From the NCBI GenBank assembly GCA_951804985.1, contig OX638130.1, positions 79,230,583-79,294,582 on the forward strand: a stretch of DNA of 64,000 nucleotides, written 5' to 3'. Source of the stretch: Dryomyza anilis (Eukaryota; Arthropoda; Insecta; Diptera; Dryomyzidae). A program made the position numbers and the translations under genes. This document shows, in pieces, positions 11,190 to 22,137 of this stretch (the stretch's first letter is position 1; the number at the start of each line of letters is the position of its first letter). The notes below the pieces were generated by a model. That model was not told the DNA's origin and made no database searches. It saw nothing but the letters and a program-made list of their open reading frames with translations.

Positions 11190-12015
11190 ATTATGACATT
11201 GATGTATAGTGGGCGTAGCTGTTATTCAAATGTAACCATTTTAACATACTTTATACTTATTTATATATGCACTAAAAATCCAAAGATTTAAGTATATAGC
11301 TCTTCTAATTTTTTTCTTATTTTGTTTTCCATTTTAAAGCGGACGGGCGCAAATTATGTGAAATTGATGTATTTTAGACGCACCCGTTAATCAAATGAAA
11401 CCATTTTAACATATTTTATACTTCATATGTGTGCACTAAAAATCGAAAGTTTTAAGTATATGGCTCTTCTACTTTTCATCTTAACGTGTTTTCTATTTTC
11501 ATGCGGACGGTCGCACATTATTTGAAATTGATGTATAGTGGGCGTACCCGTTAAAAGAATGAAACCATTTTAACATATTTTATACTTACTTCCTTCCGTA
11601 TTTAATAATAATCCAAAGTTAAATTATGTAGCTCTTTTAGTTTTCTTCTTAACTTGTTTTACGTTTTCAAGTGGACGGACGCACATTATATGAAATATAT
11701 CAATTTCATATAATTTGTGGGCGTACCCGTTAAAAGAATGAAACTATTTTAACATATTTTATACTTACATATGTATTCACTAAAAATCTAAAGTTTTAAG
11801 TATATAGCTCTTTTAATTTTCTTTTTACCGTGTTTTCCGTATCCTTCGGACGGACGGACATTATGTGAAATTGATGCATAGTGAGGGTAACCGTTAAAAA
11901 ATGAAATTATTTTAACATTTTATATATTTATATATGTATTCACTAAAAATACCAAGTTTTAAGTATAGACCACTTTTAGTTTTCATCTTAAAGTGTTTTA
12001 CGTGTACAAGCGGTC
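11190..12015. repeat. satellite-like tandem repeat, about 164-bp unit, five copies
   Basis: The phrase 'ACCATTTTAACATA' recurs at 11235, 11400, 11564, 11743 and (degenerate) about 11906. Spacings are 165, 164, 179 and 163. Each unit also holds 'CACTAAAAATCxAAAGTTTTAAGTATAT', 'AGCTCTTxTA' and 'GCGGACGGxCGCA'. The third-to-fourth interval is longer by a 15-bp palindromic addition near 11690-11715. Confidence 0.9.
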
Positions 12016-12155
12016 TACCATATAACAGTCACTTAGACGTTCCAGGTTGAGACTGTTCAGACAAGCCAATAATCAAAAGACCTGCATGAAAAAATGCTTT
12101 AATATATTTGCCTACATTTAAGAAATTGCATATTACATCCTAACACTTTTCATTT

Positions 12156-12775
12156 TATACCCTACACTAAGAGTGAAAAGGTATATTCAGTTTGGTACGC
12201 CGTTTGTAACACCCATAAGGAAGCATCTCCGGTATGGAAAAGTATATATATTCTTGATCAGCATGATCTCCTGATTCGATTTAGCGATATCTGTCTGTCC
12301 GTCCGTCTGTCTGTCTGTCTGTACGTCTGTTGAAATCCCTACTACATAAAAAATTGAAGAGTTAGATGAATGCAACTGATAACTTAGATTAATATACCTA
12401 CGCTGTATGTGATATTGGCTAGATCGGTTCATTGTGACCTGTGGTCTGACCATTTATATTAAAATACCTCCTATAAAATTTACATCTACAGCTCAATTTT
12501 ACTGTTTACATGCTTAGGTAAACTTTTTTGGTCAAATATATATTGACTTCATGCACAAATACATGAGAATAATGTTTTCCCGCGAAACGACTTGTGGTTC
12601 CCAAAAAAAAAAAATCGAAATTGGGTACACCTACCCATTTGTAAATATGGGTAATTCTTCATATGTGTAGGGTATTTATAGTCGGCTTAGACCGACTATA
12701 ATTTTGATAATCCTAACTATCATAATAACACCTACTTTAAAATTTTCCATGTGATCTAACCTTCCCAACTGGTTT
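12156..12775 (+). mobile_element. mini-me-like element, copy 1 (internal deletion)
   Basis: Starts TATACCCTACACTAAGAGTG, contains (TA)n then TTCTTGATCAGCATGA and a (GTCY)n tract, and ends CCTTCCCAACTGGTTT. A perfect hairpin TAGTCGGCTTAGACCGACTA lies about 100 bp before the end. The part between 'AATATGGGT' and 'CATATGTGTAGGG' is shorter than in copies 2, 4 and 6. Confidence 0.85.
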
Positions 12776-12815
12776 TTGTTTTATTTTATTATTCTATTTT
12801 TTAACTACACTGAGG

Positions 12816-13440
12816 AAAAAAGTAAAAAAAAATAAATAAAAAAGTTATAAATTTAAATACTTTTCGACACGTTTTTCACCCGTTGTCTTGTTTATTTAAA
12901 TTAAATACTTTTTATTTAAAATTGAAGTAAATACTTTTTCTTTAATTTTTTTACGTACGTAATAAAATTTGAAGTAAATACTTTTTATTTAAATTTATTA
13001 CGTGGATAATAAACTTTGATGTAAAAACTATTTGTTACTTTTTATTAAGATAATAAAATTTTAATTTTATCACAATATCATAAACATGTCAATTAATATT
13101 TTAAAACTATTTATTTCATGTAAAGAAGTTTAGGAAAAGATAAAATTATTATTTTTTTACTTTTTTCGAAATTTTTATCATGTGTCCAACCTATAGAACC
13201 ACCGTGATTCTATAGGTTGGGCACATTACCACGTATTACATAATTTTATCGTGGTTACTTTCAAAAAACAAACTTTAATAATGTTAAAAATATTTCAAAA
13301 ATATAATTTAATATACATATTAATATTTATTTATTATACATTTAATATTTTGTATACAGTATTACTTTTTTTGTATTACAAAAGTATTTAAATCAAATTA
13401 AAATAGATTTTATTTAATTTTATTACGTCATTTTTTTCTA
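12816..13440. other. very AT-rich block between inverted mini-me copies
   Basis: Opens CACTGAGGAAAAAAGTAA after TA and closes TTTTTTTCTAG before TA, a weak TA-flanked inverted-end pattern like the MITEs at 15578 and 41752. Holds repeated TAAATACTTTTTATTT words. No gene. Confidence 0.35.
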
Positions 13441-13449
13441 GTATACTTA

Positions 13450-13645
13450 CATTTTATTTTATATCTACTCTTGCTGTTGCTGCCTATTGCAGCTGTTTAT
13501 TGTTGATCGATGTTAGGTAAACAACAAAGGAAACGGTTTGCTTTATAAGTACGAAATTACATATGAATAAAAAAACTAAGAACTGTATCTGCCATCATCG
13601 ACTATCGACGAGTCGTGACGCGTAGTGAAAATAATCACTGCCCGT
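13450..13645 (+). repeat. dispersed repeat X, copy 2
   Basis: Same sequence blocks and orientation as 9555-9770. It abuts the 3' end of the next mini-me copy. Confidence 0.6.
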
Positions 13646-13661
13646 GACGCGTCAGTAAAAT

Positions 13662-14368
13662 AAAACCAGTTGGGAAGGTTAGATCACATGAGAAATTTTA
13701 AAGTAGGTGTAATTATGATAGTTAGGATTATCAAAATTATAGTCGGTCTAAACCGACTATAAATACCCTACACATATGTGTGGTTACCATTCAAAGTGGT
13801 ATATAGGTCACCGGGGTATACGAATCCTGAAAATAACTACAAACATTCAATCGCTGAAGAATTTCCATTCATTTGATACCCATATTTACAAATGGGTAGG
13901 AGTACCGAATTTCGATTTTTTTTTTGTGAACCACAAGTCTTTTCGGAAAACATTATTATCATGTATTTGAGCATGATATCAATATATATTTGACCAAAAA
14001 AGTTTACCTAAGCACGTATACACAAAAATTGATCTTTATATGTACATTTTATATGAGGTATTTGAACATAAGTGGTCGGATCATAGGTCACAATGGACCG
14101 ATCTCGCCAATTTTTTCGCACATACAGCGTAGGTATATTAGTAATCTAAGTTATAAGTTTCATTTATCTAGCTCTAGCTCTCTTTTAAAAGTAGTAGGGA
14201 TTTCAACAGACAGACAGACAGACAGACGGACAGACGGACATCGCTAACTCAGGAGGTCATGCTGATCAAGAATATATATACTTTTCCATACCGGAGATGC
14301 TTCCTTCTGGGTGTTACAAACGGCGTACCAAACTGAATATACCCTTTCACCCTTAGTGTAGAGTATAA
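13662..14368 (-). mobile_element. mini-me-like element, copy 2, full length, inverted
   Basis: Reverse complement of the family: AACCAGTTGGGAAGG at the left, the hairpin ATAGTCGGTCTAAACCGACTAT, (RGAC)n from 14202, TCATGCTGATCAAGAATATA, and CACCCTTAGTGTAGAGTATA at the right. About 0.7 kb, with the middle segment missing from copy 1. Open frames inside have no recognisable protein. Confidence 0.85.
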
Positions 14369-14539
14369 ATATCTAGTTATAGAATGGTGAAAATGGTTGC
14401 AGTTGCACACATACGATCATACACCAATACTCAAATACCTACCTACCTTTTGTGTTGTATTTTCTATGCTCCTTTTGGTAGACTGGTTTTTTATTTTTCA
14501 GTATCGCCTTTATGCTCGGCTGCATAGCACGAGGTTACG

Positions 14540-14850
14540 CAGATTTGCCTCAAAAAATAATGTTAACCCAAACAAAACTTTTAATTGCATATATAGAAGA
14601 TGTTTATGATGCAAACAAAATATGTTCACAGGCGAAACATATTTATATTCACACCCAAATATGTATTATGTTTAGAGCCAAACATATTATGTTTGGAATA
14701 TAAAAATTGTCCGTTTAAATGCAAACATATTATGTTTAGAGCCAAACATATTATGTTTACACTATCCCGAATATATTATGTTTACAGTGTTCTCCAAACA
14801 TATACGTTGTTTGCTATTAATTATGTTTGGAAGAGCCATTTTTTCCCTGC
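14540..14850 (+). mobile_element. MITE-like fragment rich in AAACATATTATGTTT
   Basis: Repeats of AAACATATTATGTTTAGAGC at 14685-14760 and an end GGAAGAGCCATTTTTTCCCT shared in part with 57290 and 63750. The left end was not found. Confidence 0.5.
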
Positions 14851-14881
14851 GAGCACGTATGAACAATACGTGTTCCAATAA

Positions 14882-15575
14882 CGCTTCACAGAAAATTGCA
14901 GACTGTTGAGTTACTTGTACTTATTTGGCCATTGCAACCCATGATTAGATTCGGTCATAGAGTTACCAACTTTAATTTTTGATTTTTATTGTCAAAAATA
15001 TCCAGAGAAACCCAACGAGTTGTCAACACTAGTTTTCTGCCGCCAAGTCATTCGTTCGGATGCTTTATTTACATTAATTTTTTCGCTGTTGGATCGCCGA
15101 CTTGGCAAATCGATATACTCCACTTTTTGAAAAATTTAAATTTTAAGTTTCAAATCAATTGATTTAGTAATAAATTTATGGATTCTACATTATTAATTCC
15201 AATTTTGAGTTTAAATTATATTATTTTATCACCCACTTTGTGTTTTATGGAGTTAATCGATTTCGCAAGTGAGCGGAACCAATTGGTATTTTTGGAGTAA
15301 ATATTTAAAAGTAAATTTTTATTATCATTATTTTTAAAATGTATATTGCAACGTCTGAAATGATTATTGTATGTAAGAAATGTTTTTAAAAGTCAGTTTT
15401 ATGTTTTATTTCTGAGAAATGTAAAAAAAAATAATTAGAATGACCTAAATTTCTAAAATGGTTTAAATCATTAAACATTTTTTCAACTTTTTGATGTCTT
15501 TGAAATAACCAAAAAGGTATAAAGAATATCCATTTTTTGAGAATTGGACATTTTGGAGATTGATGGGGTTACTTC
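14882..15575. other. non-coding stretch
   Basis: AT-rich with no recognised gene or repeat boundaries. Confidence 0.45.
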
Positions 15576-15577
15576 TA

Positions 15578-16328
15578 CACAGAAAAAAAATTCGTAAATA
15601 TAGCCAAAAACGTTCATCAACACAATCAAATTATTGCTAAAACTGCGCCGACTAAATTATTAATTGTACATTCATCATATTAGCAATCGCATTTGCTGGC
15701 AACAGCTATGTGTATTCGCATACCGTGTTGATGTTATAGCAGTGCGGGGTCGCTATTGCAGTGAGTGGTCGTTGTAGCAGTGTGTGGTCGCTATAACAGT
15801 GCGTGGTGTGTGTTCGTGTACTCGCTTACAGCGCTGGTGTATTAAGTGGAATTCGTGAAATTGGTGGAATTCGTTTGGAATTAGAATTTTGAGTTGGCGG
15901 TTGGCGCGCATATCAGTTACATTTGGTTCATGTCAAAAGAAACGCTTATAGAGTTTGATCATACTTTATTGGTGTCGTTGAAAATGGTGATGATGGCAAT
16001 ATTTGCATATTTAATTATGCCTTATCATCAGAAAAGTATATTTGTTATATACTTTCACAAGAATTTATATTATTCTTTTTTAATAAACTAAAAAAGAATT
16101 ATAAGAATACTGTGAAAATACAAAATTGCTTTTAAAACGTCGACTATACCAATTAAATAATTTGCTACTTAAACAAAATCATTTATTGGTATATTTTTGG
16201 ACGCAAATAACATTTTTAGCGAATGTGTTTGCTCAATACATGAAAAAGGCAAAATGTCATTGCTAGACCAATGAATGGTGTACAATTAATTTTGATTGCT
16301 GTATTTACGTCGATTATTTTTTTCTGTG
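15578..16328. mobile_element. MITE family Y, copy 1 (751 bp), TA-flanked
   Basis: Ends CACAGAAAAAAAA and TTTTTTTCTGTG, with TA on both sides (15576-15577 and 16329-16330), as for Tc1/mariner-type elements. Inside is a four-fold about 20-bp repeat 'AGTGTGTGGTCGCTATA' (15735-15815). An inverted copy is at 47921-48682. A 65-codon frame is open in both copies, but most differences change amino acids and an upstream indel shifts it, so it is not a conserved gene. Confidence 0.82.
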
Positions 16329-16499
16329 TATGGATGTCGAATGTTTTGTGTCAATGTGCTTCATCGATTTGGTAAAGATTTTTTTTGTTGAGATTTTACA
16401 TTTTTTTACGGACACTTTTATTAGTATACTTCAGAAATAAAAGTATGTTAGGGTTTTTTTTGTAAATAATACTTAACATTGACCTTTACAAATTATTCC

Positions 16500-17010
16500 C
16501 AAAATGATAAATTTATCACACTATTAAATAAATTGCAATCAACAATAATAAATGAGACGCAAGACAATTCAGCGCACTAAGCAATGTATTAGAAAGAGAC
16601 GAAAGATCATTCAGCGCACTGAGGCAATGTGCGAGAAAGAGATTGAATATCAGAGCATTCAAAACACATAAGTGCGAATGAGATGTCATCAATAACACGC
16701 GTCATTCACGAAACGAGTAGAAGGTTCTCGAAAAATGCCGAAGCTTGTCGAAACGTGTCGCATCTGAGGAACTACACTTCAGTAGTAATTGGAAAGTGGT
16801 CGAGTGCGTTTCGTGTGAGAACAATGTCAAGTTAAATAGTGGACATGCAAAAGTTGTTAGAATTTGTTATTAGTAAAGTTGTTTATTAAAGTGAATTAAT
16901 AAAGTTATTTGTTATAATTTAAACCAAACATAAGAGTGTTTTTATTTTGTACACCAGAGATACGAATTTGTAGGACAGTTTTCCGTAAACTGAATTTTCG
17001 TAACAATACT
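16500..17010 (+). mobile_element. solo-LTR-like block
   Basis: A GC-richer segment with near-repeats 'CATTCAGCGCACTxAGGCAATGT', then ACTTCAGTAGTAATTG, an AATAAAG signal near 16898, and a right end GAATTTTCGTAACA. The ACTTCAGTAGT phrase is shared with 7142, before the gag-like remnant. This suggests R/U5 of the same LTR family. No target duplication identified. Confidence 0.4.
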
Positions 17011-17074
17011 CATAAGAATATTACCTAAAATAATAATTATTTTTTTTTATTTACACTTTTTTTCTTTTGAAAGA

Positions 17075-17215
17075 GCTCCGGTTCCGATTCCGGTTCCACA
17101 CATTTTAAAATAACGGTTCCAATTTTTAAAATAACGGTTCCGGTTTCGGATCCAAAAAATAAAACGGTTCCGATTCCGGTTACGGTTCTGGCTCTTTGCG
17201 GTTTCTGGCAGTAAA
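17075..17215 (-). repeat. GGAACC-type degenerate hexamer repeat
   Basis: Repeated GGTTCCG/ATTCCGG words with 'TTTAAAATAACGGTTCC'. Smaller relatives occur at 22465-22505, 54755-54800 and 55485-55575, so it is a dispersed family, not a single microsatellite. Confidence 0.6.
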
Positions 17216-17512
17216 AGAGACAGAAAATAATTTTTCTTTTTCGTGTAAGAATCAGTTATCTGTATAATATTAATTTGTGGAAATTTTAAGTACATGGGCT
17301 TTTCGAAAAATATTCCCAAAATCTAGATCATGTGATAATGATATTTAACCATTGGAAATCATATGTCATATTAAAGATATTTCAAATGATACCACAGTTG
17401 CTCTAATTTGTAAACTATTTTTTAAGATTAAAGTAATTTAGTTAATGATAGGTTTACTTTGTAATTTATTTACTTTTATTATATATTAGTTAGTGTAATA
17501 AGGTATAACATT

Positions 17513-17875
17513 TCAATTATTTTTTAGGTGGTATGGGTTATAAATTTGTTTATTAAATGAATGTTGAATAAAATAAGTACAAAGCATGAACATTTTTAAT
17601 TTCATAAAATAAATTTGATAAAACAAAAATTTAAAAATGGAAATAAACTGTGTCACAGTTACAAAGTATACACAATTGTATACATAGTCTACACATTTGA
17701 ACACATTGCCTGCAAAGGAACAAGGAATGGTCCACAATGTGCATTTGAATTTAGTATATTTTGACAATGTCCATTTACTTGGATAGCATTTTGCTATATT
17801 TTCAGTGAAACATATTTGCAAAAAATAAAATTATTTAAGACTTTTCATTGGCATTTACAACCGGAGGCAGTACCA
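17513..17875 (-). other. unrecognised open frame, cysteine-rich start
   Basis: A minus frame of 102 codons (17821-17513) begins MQICFTENIAKCYPSKWTL and has seven Cys in its first 60 residues, then becomes hydrophobic and Phe/Ile-rich. I do not recognise it. No splice sites or family motifs support it; it may be chance or a TE fragment. Confidence 0.2.
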
Positions 17876-18370
17876 CCATCACATGATGGCGTTTAATTTG
17901 TTGCATGGGGTGGTTCGGTGTATTAAAATATGATAAACAATTTAATGTTTTAATATTTGTCATATTTGTTTGCACCTAACATTAGGTGGCGGTTGGGGAG
18001 ATCTTTCTGGTTTAATAATAAAATCAGGAATGTGGTTATTTTATTTGTCGGTGCAAGGCAAGGAGCACTGTGGTGCAGTAAATAAGTGTGCTTTATATGC
18101 CAAGGGGTGAGTTTTTTTTACCCGGAGAACATTTTCTTACCAAAAGCACTGCTGCGACAGCTCCGTTAACGATACTGTGGTTGAGGTGCGGGATACCTAA
18201 TTTTTAATCCATATTCTTAAACATTTTTTTTGTACCTAATTGCACTGACACTTAATATGTATGTATTTTATTATTATTTGATATTTTTATTCGCATAGTT
18301 GAAAATATGCAACTTTTTACTTGAAAATTTACTATAAATTTTCAGGGTTGCATCTGGAGTTTGTTACTGT
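17876..18370. other. stretch with small GC-richer patches, no gene recognised
   Basis: Contains patches such as CACCTAACATTAGGTGG (inverted repeat) and GCACTGTGGTGCAG. No frame or repeat partner within the window. Confidence 0.35.
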
Positions 18371-18610
18371 TGCCGTCTAGGCTAATGTAGGTCAGAACGT
18401 AGTGGGCAGTGCTCATAACAACGCGCCGAACAGTTTTGTTTGTTGCACCGAGAGTTGTCGTCGAGTACTGGCATCATCGGAGCAATCCAAATCATCTCAA
18501 AGTTCTTGTGAGCCTGCATCAGTGATGAGACTGCTAAAAGCTGGCTGAAATTTACGTTCAGTTGTAGTTGTTCGTACTTCCTACACATGGACCGTGTTTA
18601 GTGCGCACTG
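18370..18610. other. GC-richer island of unknown origin
   Basis: Composition differs from its surroundings. A minus frame of 68 codons (18588-18382) has no recognisable domain. Possibly an LTR or exon fragment; I cannot tell. Confidence 0.25.
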
Positions 18611-19189
18611 CGCAGCCAAAACGCATGATTGTAATATGTACTCAGTAAAGTTCCCAGGTGCTCTGGATGTTAAGAGAAAAAAGGGAGAGTATTTTAAGTA
18701 TTGAAAAAGCGGATAAGAATAAATTTAAATATAATCTAACTTAAAAGTAAGAAATTGCAAAATATATTAATTATAAACAAAAGAGTTGTACAAATCTACT
18801 TTCTGAATTATGTTATAGTTTATAAAATTTAATTTTCTGACATGCGCAGTAAAAATGTACGTCATATGCACTCTCTGTATGTTTGTTCTGCTCAAATAAA
18901 TGAAATAAGCTCGAAAAATCCAACTTGTTTCATACCATAAACTGAGACCTTAACCACATCCAACAAAATATTTGTTGCTTCCTTTTAATACATAATTCAG
19001 CTAATGATAAAGCGACAATACGGAAATTAAATATTATAAATTCACTCCAAACATTAATAAAATTATTCCACACCAAATGGATCAAAAAGAGTCAAATTTG
19101 AAATTTGATTCTATGATTTTCGTATATTTTGGGAAATGTGTATGAAATTGAGCATATTTTTTACATTCTGGGCTCTATTTCATACAAAT
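18611..19189. other. non-coding stretch
   Basis: AT-rich with no feature recognised. Confidence 0.45.
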
Positions 19190-19835
19190 GTAATTCAGAA
19201 AAGATCAATTGAAATTAAAAAGACATCAATTGAAATTCAGAAACTCCATTTGAAATTTAAAAGACATCAATTGTAATTCAGAAATTGCATTTGAATTCAA
19301 AAGACATCAATTGCAATTTAGAAATTCCATTTGAAATTCAAAAGACATCAATTGAAATTCAGAAACTCCATTTGAAATTCAAAAGACATTAACTGAAATT
19401 CAGAAATTTCATTTGAAATTTAAAAGACATCAATTTCAATTAAGAAATTTCCTTTTATATTCAAAAGACACCAATTGAAATTCAGAAATTACATTAGAAA
19501 TTTAAAAAGAACAAATAAAATTCAGAAATTCAATTGGAAATTCAGAAGACATCAATTCAAATTTAAACATTCCATTTGAAACTCAAAAGAGATCATGGAA
19601 ATTCAGAAATTCCATATTAAATTCAAAAGAAACCTTGTGAAATTCAGAAATTCCATATTAAATTCAGAAGAAACCTTGTGAAATTCAGAAATTCCATATT
19701 AAATTCAAAAGAAACCTTGTGAAATTCAGAAATTCCATTTGAAATTCAAAAGAAATCAATTGAAATTCAGAAATTCCATATGAAATTCAAAAGACACCAA
19801 TTGAAATTCAATTGAAATTCGCAAAAATTCTTTAA
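19190..19835. repeat. AT-rich minisatellite, about 40-bp unit, about 15 copies
   Basis: Unit 'GAAATTCAGAAATTCCATTT' followed by 'GAAATTCAAAAGACATCAATT', repeated with variants (AAACCTTGTG replaces GACATCAATT in three adjacent copies at 19620-19735). Variant clustering shows local duplication of units. Confidence 0.9.
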
Positions 19836-19852
19836 ATCCAGTGATACACTAA

Positions 19853-20018
19853 TGCCCGTAACTTCAACGAGTACATATCTATTGGTGTTCGTACCGAACA
19901 GATATCTCTTACCTATCCGATGTTTTTACTCCGTAACTATGCGTTGAAGTTACAAAGTTTTGCTTACACGATAGATAACTAGGCACCAGTAGATATCTAT
20001 TCGTTGAAGTTACGGGCA
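19853..20018. mobile_element. MITE with TAA target duplication (166 bp, PIF/Harbinger-like)
   Basis: Terminal inverted repeats of about 35 bp start TGCCCGTAACTTCAACGA at both ends. TAA flanks both sides (19850-19852, 20019-20021), the 3-bp duplication typical of PIF/Harbinger MITEs. Removing the element and one TAA restores the mini-me start CACTAAGAGTGAAAG. Confidence 0.88.
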
Positions 20019-20552
20019 TAAGAGTGAAAGTGTATATTCTTGATCAGCATGATCTCCCGAGTCGATTTAACGATGTCTGTCCGTCCGCCTATCTGTCCGT
20101 CTGTCTGTCTGTCTGTCCGTCTATCTGTCCGTCCGTCTGTCTGTTGAAATCCCTACTACATAAAAAATTGAAGAGTTAGATGAATGAAACTCATAATTTA
20201 CGCTGTATGTGCGTAGAGATTCGGTCCATTGTGACCTGTGATCTGACCATTTATATTCAAATAACTCATATAAAATTTACAGTTCAGTTTTACTGTATAC
20301 AAGCTTAGGTAAACTTTTTTGGTCAAATATATATTGACTTCATGCTCAAATACATGGAAATAATGTTTTCCGGCGAAACGACTTATGGTTCCCAAAAAAA
20401 AAATAAATCGGAATGCGGTACACCTACACATTTGTAAATATGGGTATCAAATAAATGGAAATTCTTCTGCAATTGAAAGTTTGTAGTTATTTTCAGGATT
20501 CGTATACCCTGGTGACCTATATACCACTTTGAATGGTAACCACACATACACT

Positions 20553-21286
20553 GAACCAAAACAGTACATATCTACTATGAAAAAGTACATTATCACAAAG
20601 AATATTTCGTTAAAATTGGTCCAATGTAACTGTTCATTGTCACAACGAATCTCCGGTAATATTTCAATGTACAAATTCATTGAATTACTATGTACGGATC
20701 ATGAAACAAAATGGCAAATATTCATAATCACAATGAATATTTTATTAGCTATATTGAATGCAAGAGTTCATTGTCGCATTGAATCGAATTCATACTCTAA
20801 TGAACGAGATCATAAACACAAAGTGAATTATGAATTCAGAAAGTTTTTTCATTTTATTATTTTAATGTAAATTCAATTAATATGTACATTAATAATAATA
20901 ATTAATAATAGTATAATATAAATTAAATGTAATTTCGCACTTCATTTCATTTCGCAATTATTTTTTACATTTGTCGAAGCTTTGTGCGAATGAATTAAAT
21001 GTGTTTTTTTGTAGCAGCAGAGCGCAGCCAATGCTACTAGAAACGAACATGCAAAACGAACATGCAAAATGTCTACTGCAGTATTTCAATGAATATAATT
21101 CATTGAAGTATGAAAAAACCCATTCAATTTATTTGTGCGTATTATGAACACTGATTCATACTAAAAATGAACTGATCATTAAATTCAAAAACAAGTTATA
21201 AGACAATGTACATTGTCACAATGTAACTTGCATTAAAACGTATGAATTTGCCTCTATGAACAGGATTCGTTAATATTATGAACCAA
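20553..21286. mobile_element. 734-bp insertion inside mini-me copy 3, unidentified
   Basis: Bounded by comparison with uninterrupted copies that read CACACATATGTGTAGGG. Starts CACTGAACCAAAACAGTACA and ends ATTATGAACCAATGAA. Rich in words such as TTCATTGTCACAATG and TATGAA, related in style to 9337-9520. No convincing terminal repeat or coding frame; superfamily unknown. Confidence 0.7.
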
Positions 21287-21414
21287 TGAATGTGTAGGAT
21301 ATTTATATTCGGCTTATACCGACTATAATTTCGATAATCCTAACTATCATAACACCTACTATAAAATGTCCCTAGTTAAAAATTTCCCATGTGATCTAAC
21401 CTTCTCAACTGTTT

Positions 21415-22110
21415 TTATACCCTACACTAAGAGTGAAAGGATATATTCAGTTTGGTACGCCGTTTGTAACACCCAGAAGGAAGCATCTCCGGTATGGAAA
21501 AGTATATATATTTTTGATCAGCATGACCTCCTGAGTCGATTAAGCGATGTCCGTCTGTCTGTCTGTCTGTCTGTCTGTTGAAATCCCTACTACTTTTAAA
21601 ATTGAAGAGCTAGATAAATGAAACTTATAACTTAGATTACTAATATACCTACGCTGTATGTGCGAGATCGGTCCATTGTGACCTATGATCCGACCACTTA
21701 AGTTCAAATACCTCATATAAAATGTACATATAAAGATCAATTTTTATGTATACGTGCTTAGGTAAACTTTTTTGGTCAAATATATATTGATATCATGCTA
21801 AAATACATGTTAATAATGTTTTCCGGCGAAAAGACTTGTGGTTCACAAAAAAAAAATCGAAATTCGGTACTCCTACCCATTTGTATATATGGGTATCAAA
21901 TGAATGGAAATTCTTCAGCGATTGAATGTTTGTAGTTATTTTCAGGATTCGTATACCCTGGTGACCTATATATCACTTTGAATGGTAACCACACATATGT
22001 GTAGGGTATTTATAGTCGGCTTAGACCGACTATAATTTTGATAATCCTAACTATCATAATTACACCTACTTTAAAATTTCCCATGTGATCTAACATTCCC
22101 AACTGCTTTT
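21415..22110 (+). mobile_element. mini-me-like element, copy 4, full length
   Basis: Starts TATACCCTACACTAAGAGTG only a few T bases after the 3' end of copy 3, in the same orientation. Contains GTACGCCGTTTGTAACACCC, (TA)n, a GATCAGCATGACCTCC core and (GTCT)n. The hairpin TAGTCGGCTTAGACCGACTA precedes the end ATTCCCAACTGCTTT. Confidence 0.88.
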
Positions 22111-22137
22111 TTTGTAATTTCGCTGCACACTATATAT

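Larger units (their letters stand above)
19840..21411 (+). mobile_element. mini-me-like element, copy 3, split by two insertions
   Basis: Left part begins 'GATACACTAA', is broken by a MITE at 19853-20018, and resumes AGAGTGAAAGTGTATATTCT. Core TTCTTGATCAGCATGA is near 20038 and the (GTCY)n tract runs to 20140. The body runs to GGTAACCACACATA (20552), where a second insertion (20553-21286) interrupts. It resumes TGTGTAGGATATTTATA at 21287 and ends CTTCTCAACTG. Comparison with copies 2, 4 and 6 gives the uninterrupted order directly. Confidence 0.85.

Noticed and set aside
15894..16091. Small gene shared with 48158-48397
   Set aside because: It lies within MITE family Y. Changes between copies are mostly non-synonymous and an indel shifts the upstream frame.
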